Part shown: piece by piece, positions 1-5,215 of the stretch
Position numbering within the stretch: the first letter of the stretch is position 1
Layout of the letters: each line of letters starts with the position of its first letter
Source of the DNA: Candidatus Heimdallarchaeota archaeon
GTDB taxonomy: Archaea > Asgardarchaeota > Heimdallarchaeia > JABLTI01
DNA length: 5,215 nt
Reading direction: 5' to 3'
Assembly: GCA_030667035.1 (NCBI GenBank)
Contig: DAOUWQ010000153.1
Location: forward strand, 1 to 5,215
The notes under the pieces: model-generated
Databases searched by the model: none
The model's input: only the letters and a program-made list of their open reading frames with translations
What the model was told of the DNA's origin: nothing
Made by a program: the position numbers and the translations under genes

Positions 1-615
1 GAAGAAGCAGCAAGAGGAACGATGGGTTACTTAATAACAAACAATGTTGATGCCTTGGGAATAATGGTGGGAAGGTATATCTCATCAAGTTTGAAGTTTT
101 TTGTTTTATTTCTTATTACAACTATACCGACCTTTGCATTAGTGAAAACAGAAGATGGATTAAATCTTCTCCCACATACTGCCGGTGAATTCTTCATGTT
201 AATACCGTTTATTATCTTTGCATATTTGTTCATGTTGGCAATGAGCCTGTTCATTGGTTCTGTAACACTACTTGTAAAGCAAACAACAACCATTGTTAGA
301 ATAGTTCTCTACATTGTAAGAATTCTTGCAGGATATTTCTTTACTATTGGATTCTTTGGAGCAATTGGTGGGGAAGATAGATATTATGCGTGGATACCGG
401 CTGTTATAATTTGCTTACCTATTGCAGCCGGGCAATTTGCAATGAGAAAATATCTAATTGAACACAATACTTCAGCAGATTTCTTTGGTTTTGCTTATTG
501 GCAAATAATACTGATTAATCTAGCTGTTTGTATCGTCTTGCTTATAGGGGCATATTTCTTCACGAAAGGAATGACCAAAGTTGCTAGAAAGAGGGGAACT
601 ATTGAATTTTATTGA
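1..615 (+). CDS. ABC-2 type transporter permease, C-terminal part (5' end off window)
   Basis: This is the membrane subunit of an ABC exporter, expected in the cytoplasmic membrane with the ATPase encoded next. The frame is open from base 1, so the ATG at 22 is probably internal. The first codons read EEAARGTMGYLITNN and then GIMVGRYI, which resembles the cytosolic 'E-x-E-x-GT-x-x-x-L ... LGK' segment of ABC-2 permeases, normally found well inside the protein. The visible 204 residues hold about five hydrophobic segments, near residues 30-47, 61-86, 98-122, 129-146 and 167-187. A short basic tail (KGMTKVARKRG) follows. The TGA stop lies 17 bases before the ATPase ATG, as in an operon. The family call rests on topology, the GT motif and the neighbour; the substrate cannot be told. 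The N-terminal helix or helices and any large outer domain are outside the window. Confidence 0.8.
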   Translation, partial: EEAARGTMGYLITNNVDALGIMVGRYISSSLKFFVLFLITTIPTFALVKTEDGLNLLPHTAGEFFMLIPFIIFAYLFMLAMSLFIGSVTLLVKQTTTIVRIVLYIVRILAGYFFTIGFFGAIGGEDRYYAWIPAVIICLPIAAGQFAMRKYLIEHNTSADFFGFAYWQIILINLAVCIVLLIGAYFFTKGMTKVARKRGTIEFY

Positions 616-618
616 GAC

Positions 619-623
619 GGAGG
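619..623 (+). promoter_or_regulatory. Shine-Dalgarno site of the ABC ATPase gene
   Basis: GGAGG lies 9 bases before the ATG at 633. It decides the start: the alternative in-frame TTG at 612 overlaps the permease stop and would put this site inside the coding region. The ATG at 628 is in another frame and stops after five codons. Confidence 0.75.
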
Positions 624-632
624 AATTATGAC

Positions 633-1691
633 ATGGTTGATCTGATATTACAATCCAACGCGTTGGTTCAGGAATTTCCTACAGGCGTGTTATCAATTGG
701 AAAAAATAAAGGCAAACCATCTAAGAAAAGAATCTTGGATGGAATAACATTTAACCTAGAAAAAGGCCTTTCCTTAGCATTGCTTGGTCCAAATGGTTCA
801 GGAAAAACAACTCTATTAAAAACTCTGTCAACAATCTATTCACCTGATGGTGGCGGAGCAACTGTCTGTGGGTATGACATCGTTAGTGAAATAAAGGAAG
901 TAAGAAAGAGAATAAGCTTTGTAACACCGTCGATGGACTTTCAGAAAAAATTGACTTTGAAACAAACACTGGACTTTTTTGTTAAAGTTACTGGTGGAGA
1001 TATGGCACTTGCTAAGGATTTTATTGAAGAATTACAGCTGGACCATTTGTGGAATACTAAGCTGGAAACGTTCAGCGAAGGACAGAAAGCCATAACTCGT
1101 CTTTGTGTTGGTTTGCAAAAAAATCCTGAAATTTTATTTGCTGACGAAGTTACAAATGGAATTGACTTCCGAAGAAAACAAGTGGTACTAAATTTTCTAG
1201 AGAAGCAAGGGAGAGAACGAACATTGGTTCTTGTAGACCATGATCCTGAAGTTGTTGATGTCCTTTGTGATAAAATTCTACTCATTGCTTTAGGTGGAAC
1301 TGTTCGAGGAATGGTAGATGTTGCAGAACTTCATTCTGAATTCAATTATATGTATGATATCATGGTTATCCCTAAAGGGTCTGTATCTAAAAAAGAAGCA
1401 AAGGATATTTGGCCAAGATTTGAAATGATTGGTGGTATGTGCCGATTCTTTGCAAGTAACAGAGATGAAGCCACAGAAATACATGAACGGGTAATTAAGT
1501 GGGGAAATTTTATTGATATCAAAACTTCTGGGATTTCTATTGAAGATATTACGTTATTGTGGCTGAAGAAGCATGAAGAAGAATTAGAAGTGAAACTTCA
1601 AAAGGCTAGAAAGAAAGCCAAAGAAAAAGAGCTTGCTCTAGCAGCAAAGAAGGAATTAGCTAGAAGTAAAAGACGGAAAAAAGCTAACTAA
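633..1691 (+). CDS. ABC transporter ATP-binding protein (ABC-2 exporter type)
   Basis: This is the nucleotide-binding subunit (352 aa) that should power the permease encoded just upstream. Visible motifs are Walker A GPNGSGKTT (residues 52-60), a signature-like FSEGQ (147-151) instead of LSGGQ, and Walker B plus D-loop ILFADEVTNGID (167-178) with DEVT instead of DEPT. The H-loop histidine is 203 in LVDHDPEVVD. In the Q-loop region (ISFVTPSMDFQ, 94-104) no glutamine sits at the usual place after the beta-strand. The catalytic Lys58, Asp171, Glu172 and His203 are present, so ATP hydrolysis is plausible. The ATPase core ends near residue 225. About 90 residues of less familiar sequence follow, then a Lys/Arg/Glu-rich helix (about 313-352, ending RSKRRKKAN) that may touch membrane lipid or RNA. 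The start is set by GGAGG at 619-623. The gene is probably cotranscribed with the permease. The exporter's cargo is unknown. Confidence 0.9.
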   Translation: MVDLILQSNALVQEFPTGVLSIGKNKGKPSKKRILDGITFNLEKGLSLALLGPNGSGKTTLLKTLSTIYSPDGGGATVCGYDIVSEIKEVRKRISFVTPSMDFQKKLTLKQTLDFFVKVTGGDMALAKDFIEELQLDHLWNTKLETFSEGQKAITRLCVGLQKNPEILFADEVTNGIDFRRKQVVLNFLEKQGRERTLVLVDHDPEVVDVLCDKILLIALGGTVRGMVDVAELHSEFNYMYDIMVIPKGSVSKKEAKDIWPRFEMIGGMCRFFASNRDEATEIHERVIKWGNFIDIKTSGISIEDITLLWLKKHEEELEVKLQKARKKAKEKELALAAKKELARSKRRKKAN

Positions 1692-1718
1692 TTGCTTTTT
1701 TCTTTTAGCATTTTTTTT
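1676..1718 (+). terminator. Hairpin and oligo-T terminator after the ABC operon
   Basis: A perfect 9-base inverted repeat, GAAAAAAGC (1676-1684) and GCTTTTTTC (1694-1702), has a 9-base loop and overlaps the ATPase stop codon. It is followed by TTTT (1703-1706) and a run of eight T (1711-1718). Archaeal transcription commonly stops at T-runs without needing a hairpin, so the T-runs may be the working part. The stem is mostly A-T and would be weak as a bacterial-style terminator. Confidence 0.55.
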
Positions 1719-1720
1719 AC

Positions 1721-1756
1721 TGGTAAAATTAGTACCAAATCATTACAATTAATGAT
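1721..1756. repeat. Two adjacent short inverted repeats in the intergenic spacer
   Basis: TGGTA (1721-1725) pairs with TACCA (1733-1737) across 7 bases. One base later ATCATTA (1739-1745) pairs with TAATGAT (1750-1756) across 4 bases. They lie just after the T-run that ends the ABC operon. They could be extra 3'-end structure of that transcript or binding sites for a dimeric regulator. Short dyads arise easily by chance in DNA this AT-rich, so no function is claimed. Confidence 0.35.
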
Positions 1757-1790
1757 AAACAAAGTCATTTTTTATTTTAATGAATAGTGA

Positions 1791-1802
1791 TTTTTAAAAA
1801 TA
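1791..1802 (+). promoter_or_regulatory. Candidate TATA-like element for the hydrolase gene
   Basis: TTTTTAAAAATA is the most TATA-box-like stretch in the spacer and is preceded by purines (GTGA). It lies about 110 bases before the ATG at 1911, implying a leader of roughly 80 bases if used. A weaker alternative is TTTACTAAAT at 1851-1860, which would give a short leader. Neither can be chosen without a mapped transcript start. Confidence 0.25.
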
Positions 1803-1824
1803 CCATTCCTTTAATTATCAATAG

Positions 1825-1856
1825 TTTAGCTAAAGTGCAAGTAAACTACTTTTACT
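1825..1856. repeat. Two dyads upstream of the hydrolase gene, possible operator
   Basis: A perfect 10-base palindrome, TTTAGCTAAA (1825-1834), is followed six bases later by AGTAAA (1840-1845) facing TTTACT (1851-1856) across 5 bases. The pair sits 55-85 bases before the hydrolase start, where a regulator of that gene could bind. This is position plus symmetry only; chance is a real alternative given the base composition. Confidence 0.25.
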
Positions 1857-1910
1857 AAATGAAAAACTTCAAAAGAAACTATTGTTACAACTGTTAGCGA
1901 TGTGTAGTGC

Positions 1911-2822
1911 ATGGGTAAGAAGCAAGCAAAAAATAACGATGATCAGAAATCCGAGTTTGAACTAAGTGCAAAAGAACAATATGTTAAGGTATTTGATGGA
2001 AGCCAATTACGAGTTCTTACTTTCGAGCACCCACCAAATCCAATTGAAGCCATTGAAATTATGTTTATTCCTGGATTATTGACTATCTTCCCAAGATGGG
2101 AAAAAGTGGTCAAAGAGCTCAATGAACACTATATAGTTCACTATATTGAAAGCAGGGAAAAAAGTTCTAGCAAGCTGATTCGAAGAGCACCTATGAAGAT
2201 TCCGGAAATAAAGCAAGATTTAGATGATGTAGAAAAAGCTCTAGGATTGGATCAAAGAAAATATATCACTATTTCAAGCTCAATGGGTGGTTCTCAAGTG
2301 ATTGAAAATCTAGCATCAAAAGGATTAAGCCCTGTAGGTTCAATCCTCCTAAGTCCTGGTGTTGAAATAATTTTTCCAAAATGGTCAATACCACTTCTAC
2401 ACGTTTTGCCCTCTTTTGGAATCACTCTTTTGAAGCCATTTATTCGATGGCACTTGAGAGCTAAAACAGTTGATTCAGAGAAAGAACCACAACAAGCAAA
2501 AGCCTATATTCGCGCTGTAAATGAAGCTGATGTGCGTAAGATGCGAAAAATGATTTTGAAAAATGCTAATCGATACAATGGATGGCCTCTTTTACCCAAA
2601 ATAAAAAGTAGGATTATCTTAATCGGTGCCTCTACTGATAAAACTCACAAAAGTGATTTTTCGAAAAGAGTTTCAGAAGCATTGGTTAATTGTACATATG
2701 TTGATTTGGGAACAAATACAGCAGCACATGACACACCATTAGTTGATTTAACAAAAGAATTTATGAAAGAACTAAATGGTTCAGGTCCTAAGGTAGAAGA
2801 AAGAATTTTACCTCACCCATAG
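1911..2822 (+). CDS. Alpha/beta-hydrolase-fold protein, substrate unknown
   Basis: A 303-residue soluble protein with the order of elements expected of an alpha/beta hydrolase. MFIPGLLTIFPRW (residues 51-63) sits where the 'HG' oxyanion-loop segment of the family lies, with PG in place of HG. TISSSMGGSQVI (120-131) is the nucleophile elbow, with Ser124 as the likely nucleophile. A hydrophobic cap-like stretch spans about 150-180. IILIGASTDKTH (235-246) offers Asp243, and AAHDTP (271-276) offers His273. This gives a complete Ser-Asp-His triad. The elbow reads S-S-S-M-G where the family usually has G-x-S-x-G. A charged leader (about residues 1-20, GKKQAKNNDDQK) precedes the fold; there is no signal peptide, so a cytoplasmic place is likely. 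The ATG is the first possible start after an in-frame TAG at 1905-1907. No Shine-Dalgarno site is visible before it. Esterase, lipase or thioesterase cannot be told apart here. Confidence 0.75.
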   Translation: MGKKQAKNNDDQKSEFELSAKEQYVKVFDGSQLRVLTFEHPPNPIEAIEIMFIPGLLTIFPRWEKVVKELNEHYIVHYIESREKSSSKLIRRAPMKIPEIKQDLDDVEKALGLDQRKYITISSSMGGSQVIENLASKGLSPVGSILLSPGVEIIFPKWSIPLLHVLPSFGITLLKPFIRWHLRAKTVDSEKEPQQAKAYIRAVNEADVRKMRKMILKNANRYNGWPLLPKIKSRIILIGASTDKTHKSDFSKRVSEALVNCTYVDLGTNTAAHDTPLVDLTKEFMKELNGSGPKVEERILPHP

Positions 2823-2834
2823 CTTGGTCTTTTT

Positions 2835-3026
2835 TCAATCCCAACGACTGATAGGGGGTCGATATTCCCCTATTACTAAAATAGTATCCCCACAGATAGG
2901 GCACTCCAAAAAACATTGATTGAATTTATGTTCTCTAAGTTTAACTGAAACTAAATTACAACACTGAGGACAAAATCTAGGTGTTTTCATTATTTCATCT
3001 GCTTCTATTTTCCAGTTTACAATCAA
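2835..3026 (-). CDS. Small zinc-ribbon protein downstream of PolB
   Basis: A 63-residue protein with the cysteine pattern CPQCC (residues 19-23), a further Cys at 38 and CPIC (42-45). Two CPxC knuckles about 20 residues apart make a zinc ribbon, resembling the N-terminal ribbon of archaeal TFS/RPB9-like proteins. There is no second ribbon, so it is not a full TFS. The protein could bind nucleic acid or a partner protein; no function is assigned. The TTG start at 3026 directly follows the polymerase TAA and is preceded by AGGTGAT with 6-base spacing. Twelve of the first thirteen codons after the TTG begin with a purine, as coding sequence does. The alternative is the ATG at 2990 (51 aa), which keeps the whole ribbon but has no ribosome site. 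The frame is the same as the polymerase frame. The gene ends 12 bases from the convergent hydrolase gene. Confidence 0.6.
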   Translation of the reverse strand: MIVNWKIEADEIMKTPRFCPQCCNLVSVKLREHKFNQCFLECPICGDTILVIGEYRPPISRWD

Positions 3027-5215
3027 TTATTCATCACCTTGATCTAAATAAACACTTAATCGTGATTGACCTGCAACAAGTAGCTGTTTTTTCTTCTTCC
3101 TACCTTTAATAGAATGCTTCCAAGAAAGATCCGTCCCAGAATAGGGTAAAATGCTTTCACCGAGAGATTGGTTGAATTCTTCATCAGAGTTAGTAGAAAC
3201 TAAATTTAGCAAAGGTTCATTCTGAGTGCTCAAAACATCATCAAGAGAGGTTTCCAAACCAAAGGTTCGGACGCTAAGAAGAATCTGCCGGATATAAAAA
3301 GCACGGTCAATGTCCTTAGCGTATTTTGGATGACACGCTCGTTTGGAAACGGGACCATCGCCCGGGATAACAACCCAAGGGAATTTATCATACGTAAGCC
3401 ATTCTTGATTCCAATCCAATCCTTCTCGTTCACAGAACTTGATATAAGCACAAACTCCGGGTGGCATGCTCTTGTACAATGTGGGGTGCCTTTTAATTGG
3501 AGAGTAAGTGATGACGTGAGGGAGCAATTGATCCGTGGGTGTGTTTAGAATTCGCTTTCCAAATTCCAACAAGAATTTCTCAGCACGGTTGAATTCATTC
3601 TTTTCATGAACTCTGCGGATCTTCTTGTTTGAAGTTGATAGACTTTGCGTTTCTTTTCTCTCAGAGGCAGTAAGAAAAATATCAAGAACTTTTCTCTGAG
3701 CCGCTTGTGAAATGGGAGACCAATCGGAGCGAACAGCTTCAAAACCTTTGATGTCTGTTTTTCCTGTTAACAAACTAAGAAATGCGTAAGCTTTTTTGCG
3801 TTCAGGTTTGAAGACACATCGATATGCTATATCCTTCAAAGTAAGCTCAATCGGTTTGGGAAATTGCTCATTTAATCTGTTTAGGATGCTAGTGATGATT
3901 TCTTTTAAAAGAAGGATGAATGTTTCTTTCTTGATAGGGTCAGTTTCATTATAAATATCAATGATCAATTTATTATCTAATAATTTGATAAAAGCAGAAT
4001 CCGTATCGCCATAAACAAGTTCACAAGGAATAATCTCCTCTGAAATTTCTTTCAGTTGTCCTTTGATGCCAAGTAGATACGCTCGAGCAGCATCCGCAAT
4101 TGCCCCTGCCAAAGCTTGAGAATAAAACCTGCTGCGGATATAGAAGTGAGCACCATACATCGCGTTAGCAATTATTTTCATCGAATTTTGCTCTCGTCCA
4201 AGAATTCGGATTGATTGTTTGAGCTTCTTTTTCTCCCCAGAACTATCAGTTGCTTCTAATTGCTCGTTTAATTCCTTGATTTTCTGTTTCTTAGCAATAC
4301 GTTTCTCCACTAATTCATTTTCCATAATAGATAATGCAGAGCGAGTATCATTATTGAACAGTTTTAAGGAATTCCCATGATCACTTGCGTCAACCCAATT
4401 TCGAAGAGTTTCACCACCGATATTTTGGGCAACCATAACAGAAGGATACATAGACCGAAAATCAACTATAACAACTCCTGTATGAAGGAGGCCCTCCGGA
4501 TAGAGAACAGTTCCCCCTTGATGTGGGTGCTTCTCCCTCTCGAGACGATTTTTCTCCACCTGCTGTTTACTTGGTTTCAGAGGAATGAGAATGCCCTTTC
4601 TGCGCATAAATCTCATTAATTCAAATTCGCCGTTAATTCGTTCCGTGCAACAATTCCCTTCGTAAGGTGGAAATCCAGTAACCCTAAGCGTTTCAATCCA
4701 ACCCGTCATTCCGAGGTTCCAATAAAGATCAAAAATGATTTTGCAATCTTGAAAGCATTGCTTTGCAAATAATCGCAAGTCATCCTCACAATCCTCGAGG
4801 ACTCCACTATACCATAATAGCTTCATGGGTTCAATATGCTCATATCCTGTTATACCAAGAACTGCTTCAGCAATATCATAGAGAGTTTTCTTTCCAGATT
4901 TCGGATGAATGCCCCATGTTCTTAAAGCAAGATCAAAAACCATCCTCCCCTTAATACGATAAGATATCAATCTATTAGAGTAATAAGATGGTTCATCTCC
5001 GAAGAGGGAAAGCAGTTGGGTAGGAACTTTGAGAATATTCATTCGGTGAAAAAGATAAGGCAAATCGAAACTATCACCTTGATAATTGCAAAGAATATCG
5101 GGTTGAACCTTTTGTAAACATTGAATAAAATCCAGAACAAGCTCTTTTTCACTATCATTAGAATTTTCTTGTAAGAGAAACAGTTTACCATTCTCAGGCT
5201 TTCCATCTACCCCCC
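3027..5215 (-). CDS. polB: Archaeal family B DNA polymerase (5' end off window)
   Basis: A DNA-dependent DNA polymerase with a 3'-5' exonuclease domain, likely replicative. The frame is open to the window edge, giving 728 residues (numbered from the first full codon, 5213-5211); the N-terminal domain and Exo I lie outside. Exo II is YQGDSFDLPYL (residues 44-54), with catalytic Asp50. Exo III is KQCFQDCKIIFDL (151-163), with Asp156. Motif A is DFRSMYPSV (251-259). Fingers and motif B are KIIANAMYG (346-354). Motif C is YGDTDS (401-406), with Asp403 and Asp405. KKAY (473-476) and KGFEAVRSDW follow, then the thumb with SPIKRHPTLYKS and VVIPGDGPVS. A long polar linker ends in a PCNA-binding motif at 716-723. 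All polymerase catalytic acids seen are intact. The TTG at 5063 is internal, since Exo II continues upstream of it. From the Exo II Asp to the end there are about 120 residues more than in Pyrococcus Pol B, mostly in thumb and tail. Its promoter is off the window. Confidence 0.95.
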   Translation of the reverse strand, partial: GVDGKPENGKLFLLQENSNDSEKELVLDFIQCLQKVQPDILCNYQGDSFDLPYLFHRMNILKVPTQLLSLFGDEPSYYSNRLISYRIKGRMVFDLALRTWGIHPKSGKKTLYDIAEAVLGITGYEHIEPMKLLWYSGVLEDCEDDLRLFAKQCFQDCKIIFDLYWNLGMTGWIETLRVTGFPPYEGNCCTERINGEFELMRFMRRKGILIPLKPSKQQVEKNRLEREKHPHQGGTVLYPEGLLHTGVVIVDFRSMYPSVMVAQNIGGETLRNWVDASDHGNSLKLFNNDTRSALSIMENELVEKRIAKKQKIKELNEQLEATDSSGEKKKLKQSIRILGREQNSMKIIANAMYGAHFYIRSRFYSQALAGAIADAARAYLLGIKGQLKEISEEIIPCELVYGDTDSAFIKLLDNKLIIDIYNETDPIKKETFILLLKEIITSILNRLNEQFPKPIELTLKDIAYRCVFKPERKKAYAFLSLLTGKTDIKGFEAVRSDWSPISQAAQRKVLDIFLTASERKETQSLSTSNKKIRRVHEKNEFNRAEKFLLEFGKRILNTPTDQLLPHVITYSPIKRHPTLYKSMPPGVCAYIKFCEREGLDWNQEWLTYDKFPWVVIPGDGPVSKRACHPKYAKDIDRAFYIRQILLSVRTFGLETSLDDVLSTQNEPLLNLVSTNSDEEFNQSLGESILPYSGTDLSWKHSIKGRKKKKQLLVAGQSRLSVYLDQGDE
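3033..3039 (-). promoter_or_regulatory. Shine-Dalgarno-like site for the zinc-ribbon gene
   Basis: AGGTGAT on the minus strand matches part of the AGGAGGTGATCC complement of the archaeal 16S rRNA 3' end. It lies 6 bases before the TTG at 3026, inside the last codons of the polymerase gene. This suggests translational coupling. The same bases encode the polymerase's final Gln-Gly-Asp-Glu, so the match may be coincidence. Confidence 0.4.
3045..3068 (-). other. PIP box (PCNA-binding motif) at the PolB C-terminus
   Basis: QSRLSVYL fits the PIP consensus Q-x-x-[ILM]-x-x-aromatic-[aromatic/Leu], only five residues before the polymerase stop. Pyrococcus Pol B ends with a comparable QVGLTSWL. The position supports TAA at 3027-3029 as the true polymerase end and a role at the sliding clamp. 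Confidence 0.75.

Noticed and set aside
22..24. ATG as the start of the permease gene
   Set aside because: The frame is open back to base 1, and the preceding codons (EEAARGT) complete a typical internal ABC-2 permease segment. A 197-residue protein would also lack the expected N-terminal helix.
612..614. TTG as the start of the ABC ATPase
   Set aside because: It overlaps the permease stop, has no ribosome site of its own, and would bury GGAGG in coding sequence. ATG at 633 has ideal spacing.
941..1285. Minus-strand open frame inside the ABC ATPase gene
   Set aside because: It is the antisense of a gene with clear Walker motifs. Its Ser/Thr/Arg-rich translation shows no recognisable domain.
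3027..3029. TAA as a recoded (pyrrolysine or selenocysteine) codon joining PolB to the zinc ribbon
   Set aside because: Pyrrolysine uses TAG and selenocysteine uses TGA; no recoding element was seen, and the PIP box at the natural C-terminus argues that TAA is a true stop.
3230..4954. Several open frames of 60-80 codons overlapping the polymerase gene on both strands
   Set aside because: All overlap well-conserved polymerase motifs in another frame and have no domain or ribosome site.
5061..5063. TTG as the start of the polymerase
   Set aside because: Upstream codons in the same frame encode YQGDSF, the first part of Exo II; the gene clearly continues past the window edge.
1..5215. Mobile element, CRISPR array, tRNA, rRNA or defence cassette
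   Set aside because: No terminal repeats, regular spaced repeats, tRNA cloverleaf, rRNA motifs, transposase or integrase motifs were found by eye. The B-family polymerase looks chromosomal and replicative rather than viral, given the PIP box and lack of viral neighbours.

Overview
The window looks like archaeal chromosomal DNA, AT-rich and densely coded. The main evidence is a replication-type family B DNA polymerase on the minus strand that ends in a PCNA-binding motif. Support comes from a rubredoxin-like zinc-ribbon miniprotein next to it and from oligo-T runs that could act as terminators. At least one gene has a strong Shine-Dalgarno site. The sequence does not fix the lineage; an Asgard or other low-GC mesophilic archaeon is a guess only.

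Layout. Bases 1-615 (+) hold the 3' part of an ABC-2 type permease gene whose start lies before the window. Bases 633-1691 (+) encode its ATPase partner. It has a full Walker A and Walker B but unusual signature and Q-loop sequences, and a lysine/arginine-rich C-terminal tail. The two genes form a tight operon that ends in a hairpin plus T-runs. Bases 1692-1910 are a gene-free, very AT-rich spacer with several short dyads, probably holding the promoter of the next gene. Bases 1911-2822 (+) encode an alpha/beta-hydrolase-fold protein of unknown substrate.

Only 12 bases later, pointing the other way, a minus-strand pair begins: a 63-residue zinc-ribbon protein (2835-3026) and, upstream of it, the polymerase (3027-5215, N-terminus off the window). 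The zinc-ribbon frame is the same as the polymerase frame and starts directly after the polymerase TAA. The two are therefore either translationally coupled or were once one protein.

How they fit together: permease and ATPase should form one membrane exporter. The polymerase should act at the replication fork with PCNA. The hydrolase has no visible link to either. No mobile element, CRISPR array, tRNA or rRNA was seen. The points most worth following are the polymerase/zinc-ribbon junction, two substitutions at normally conserved exonuclease positions in the polymerase, and the degenerate nucleotide-binding motifs of the ABC ATPase.
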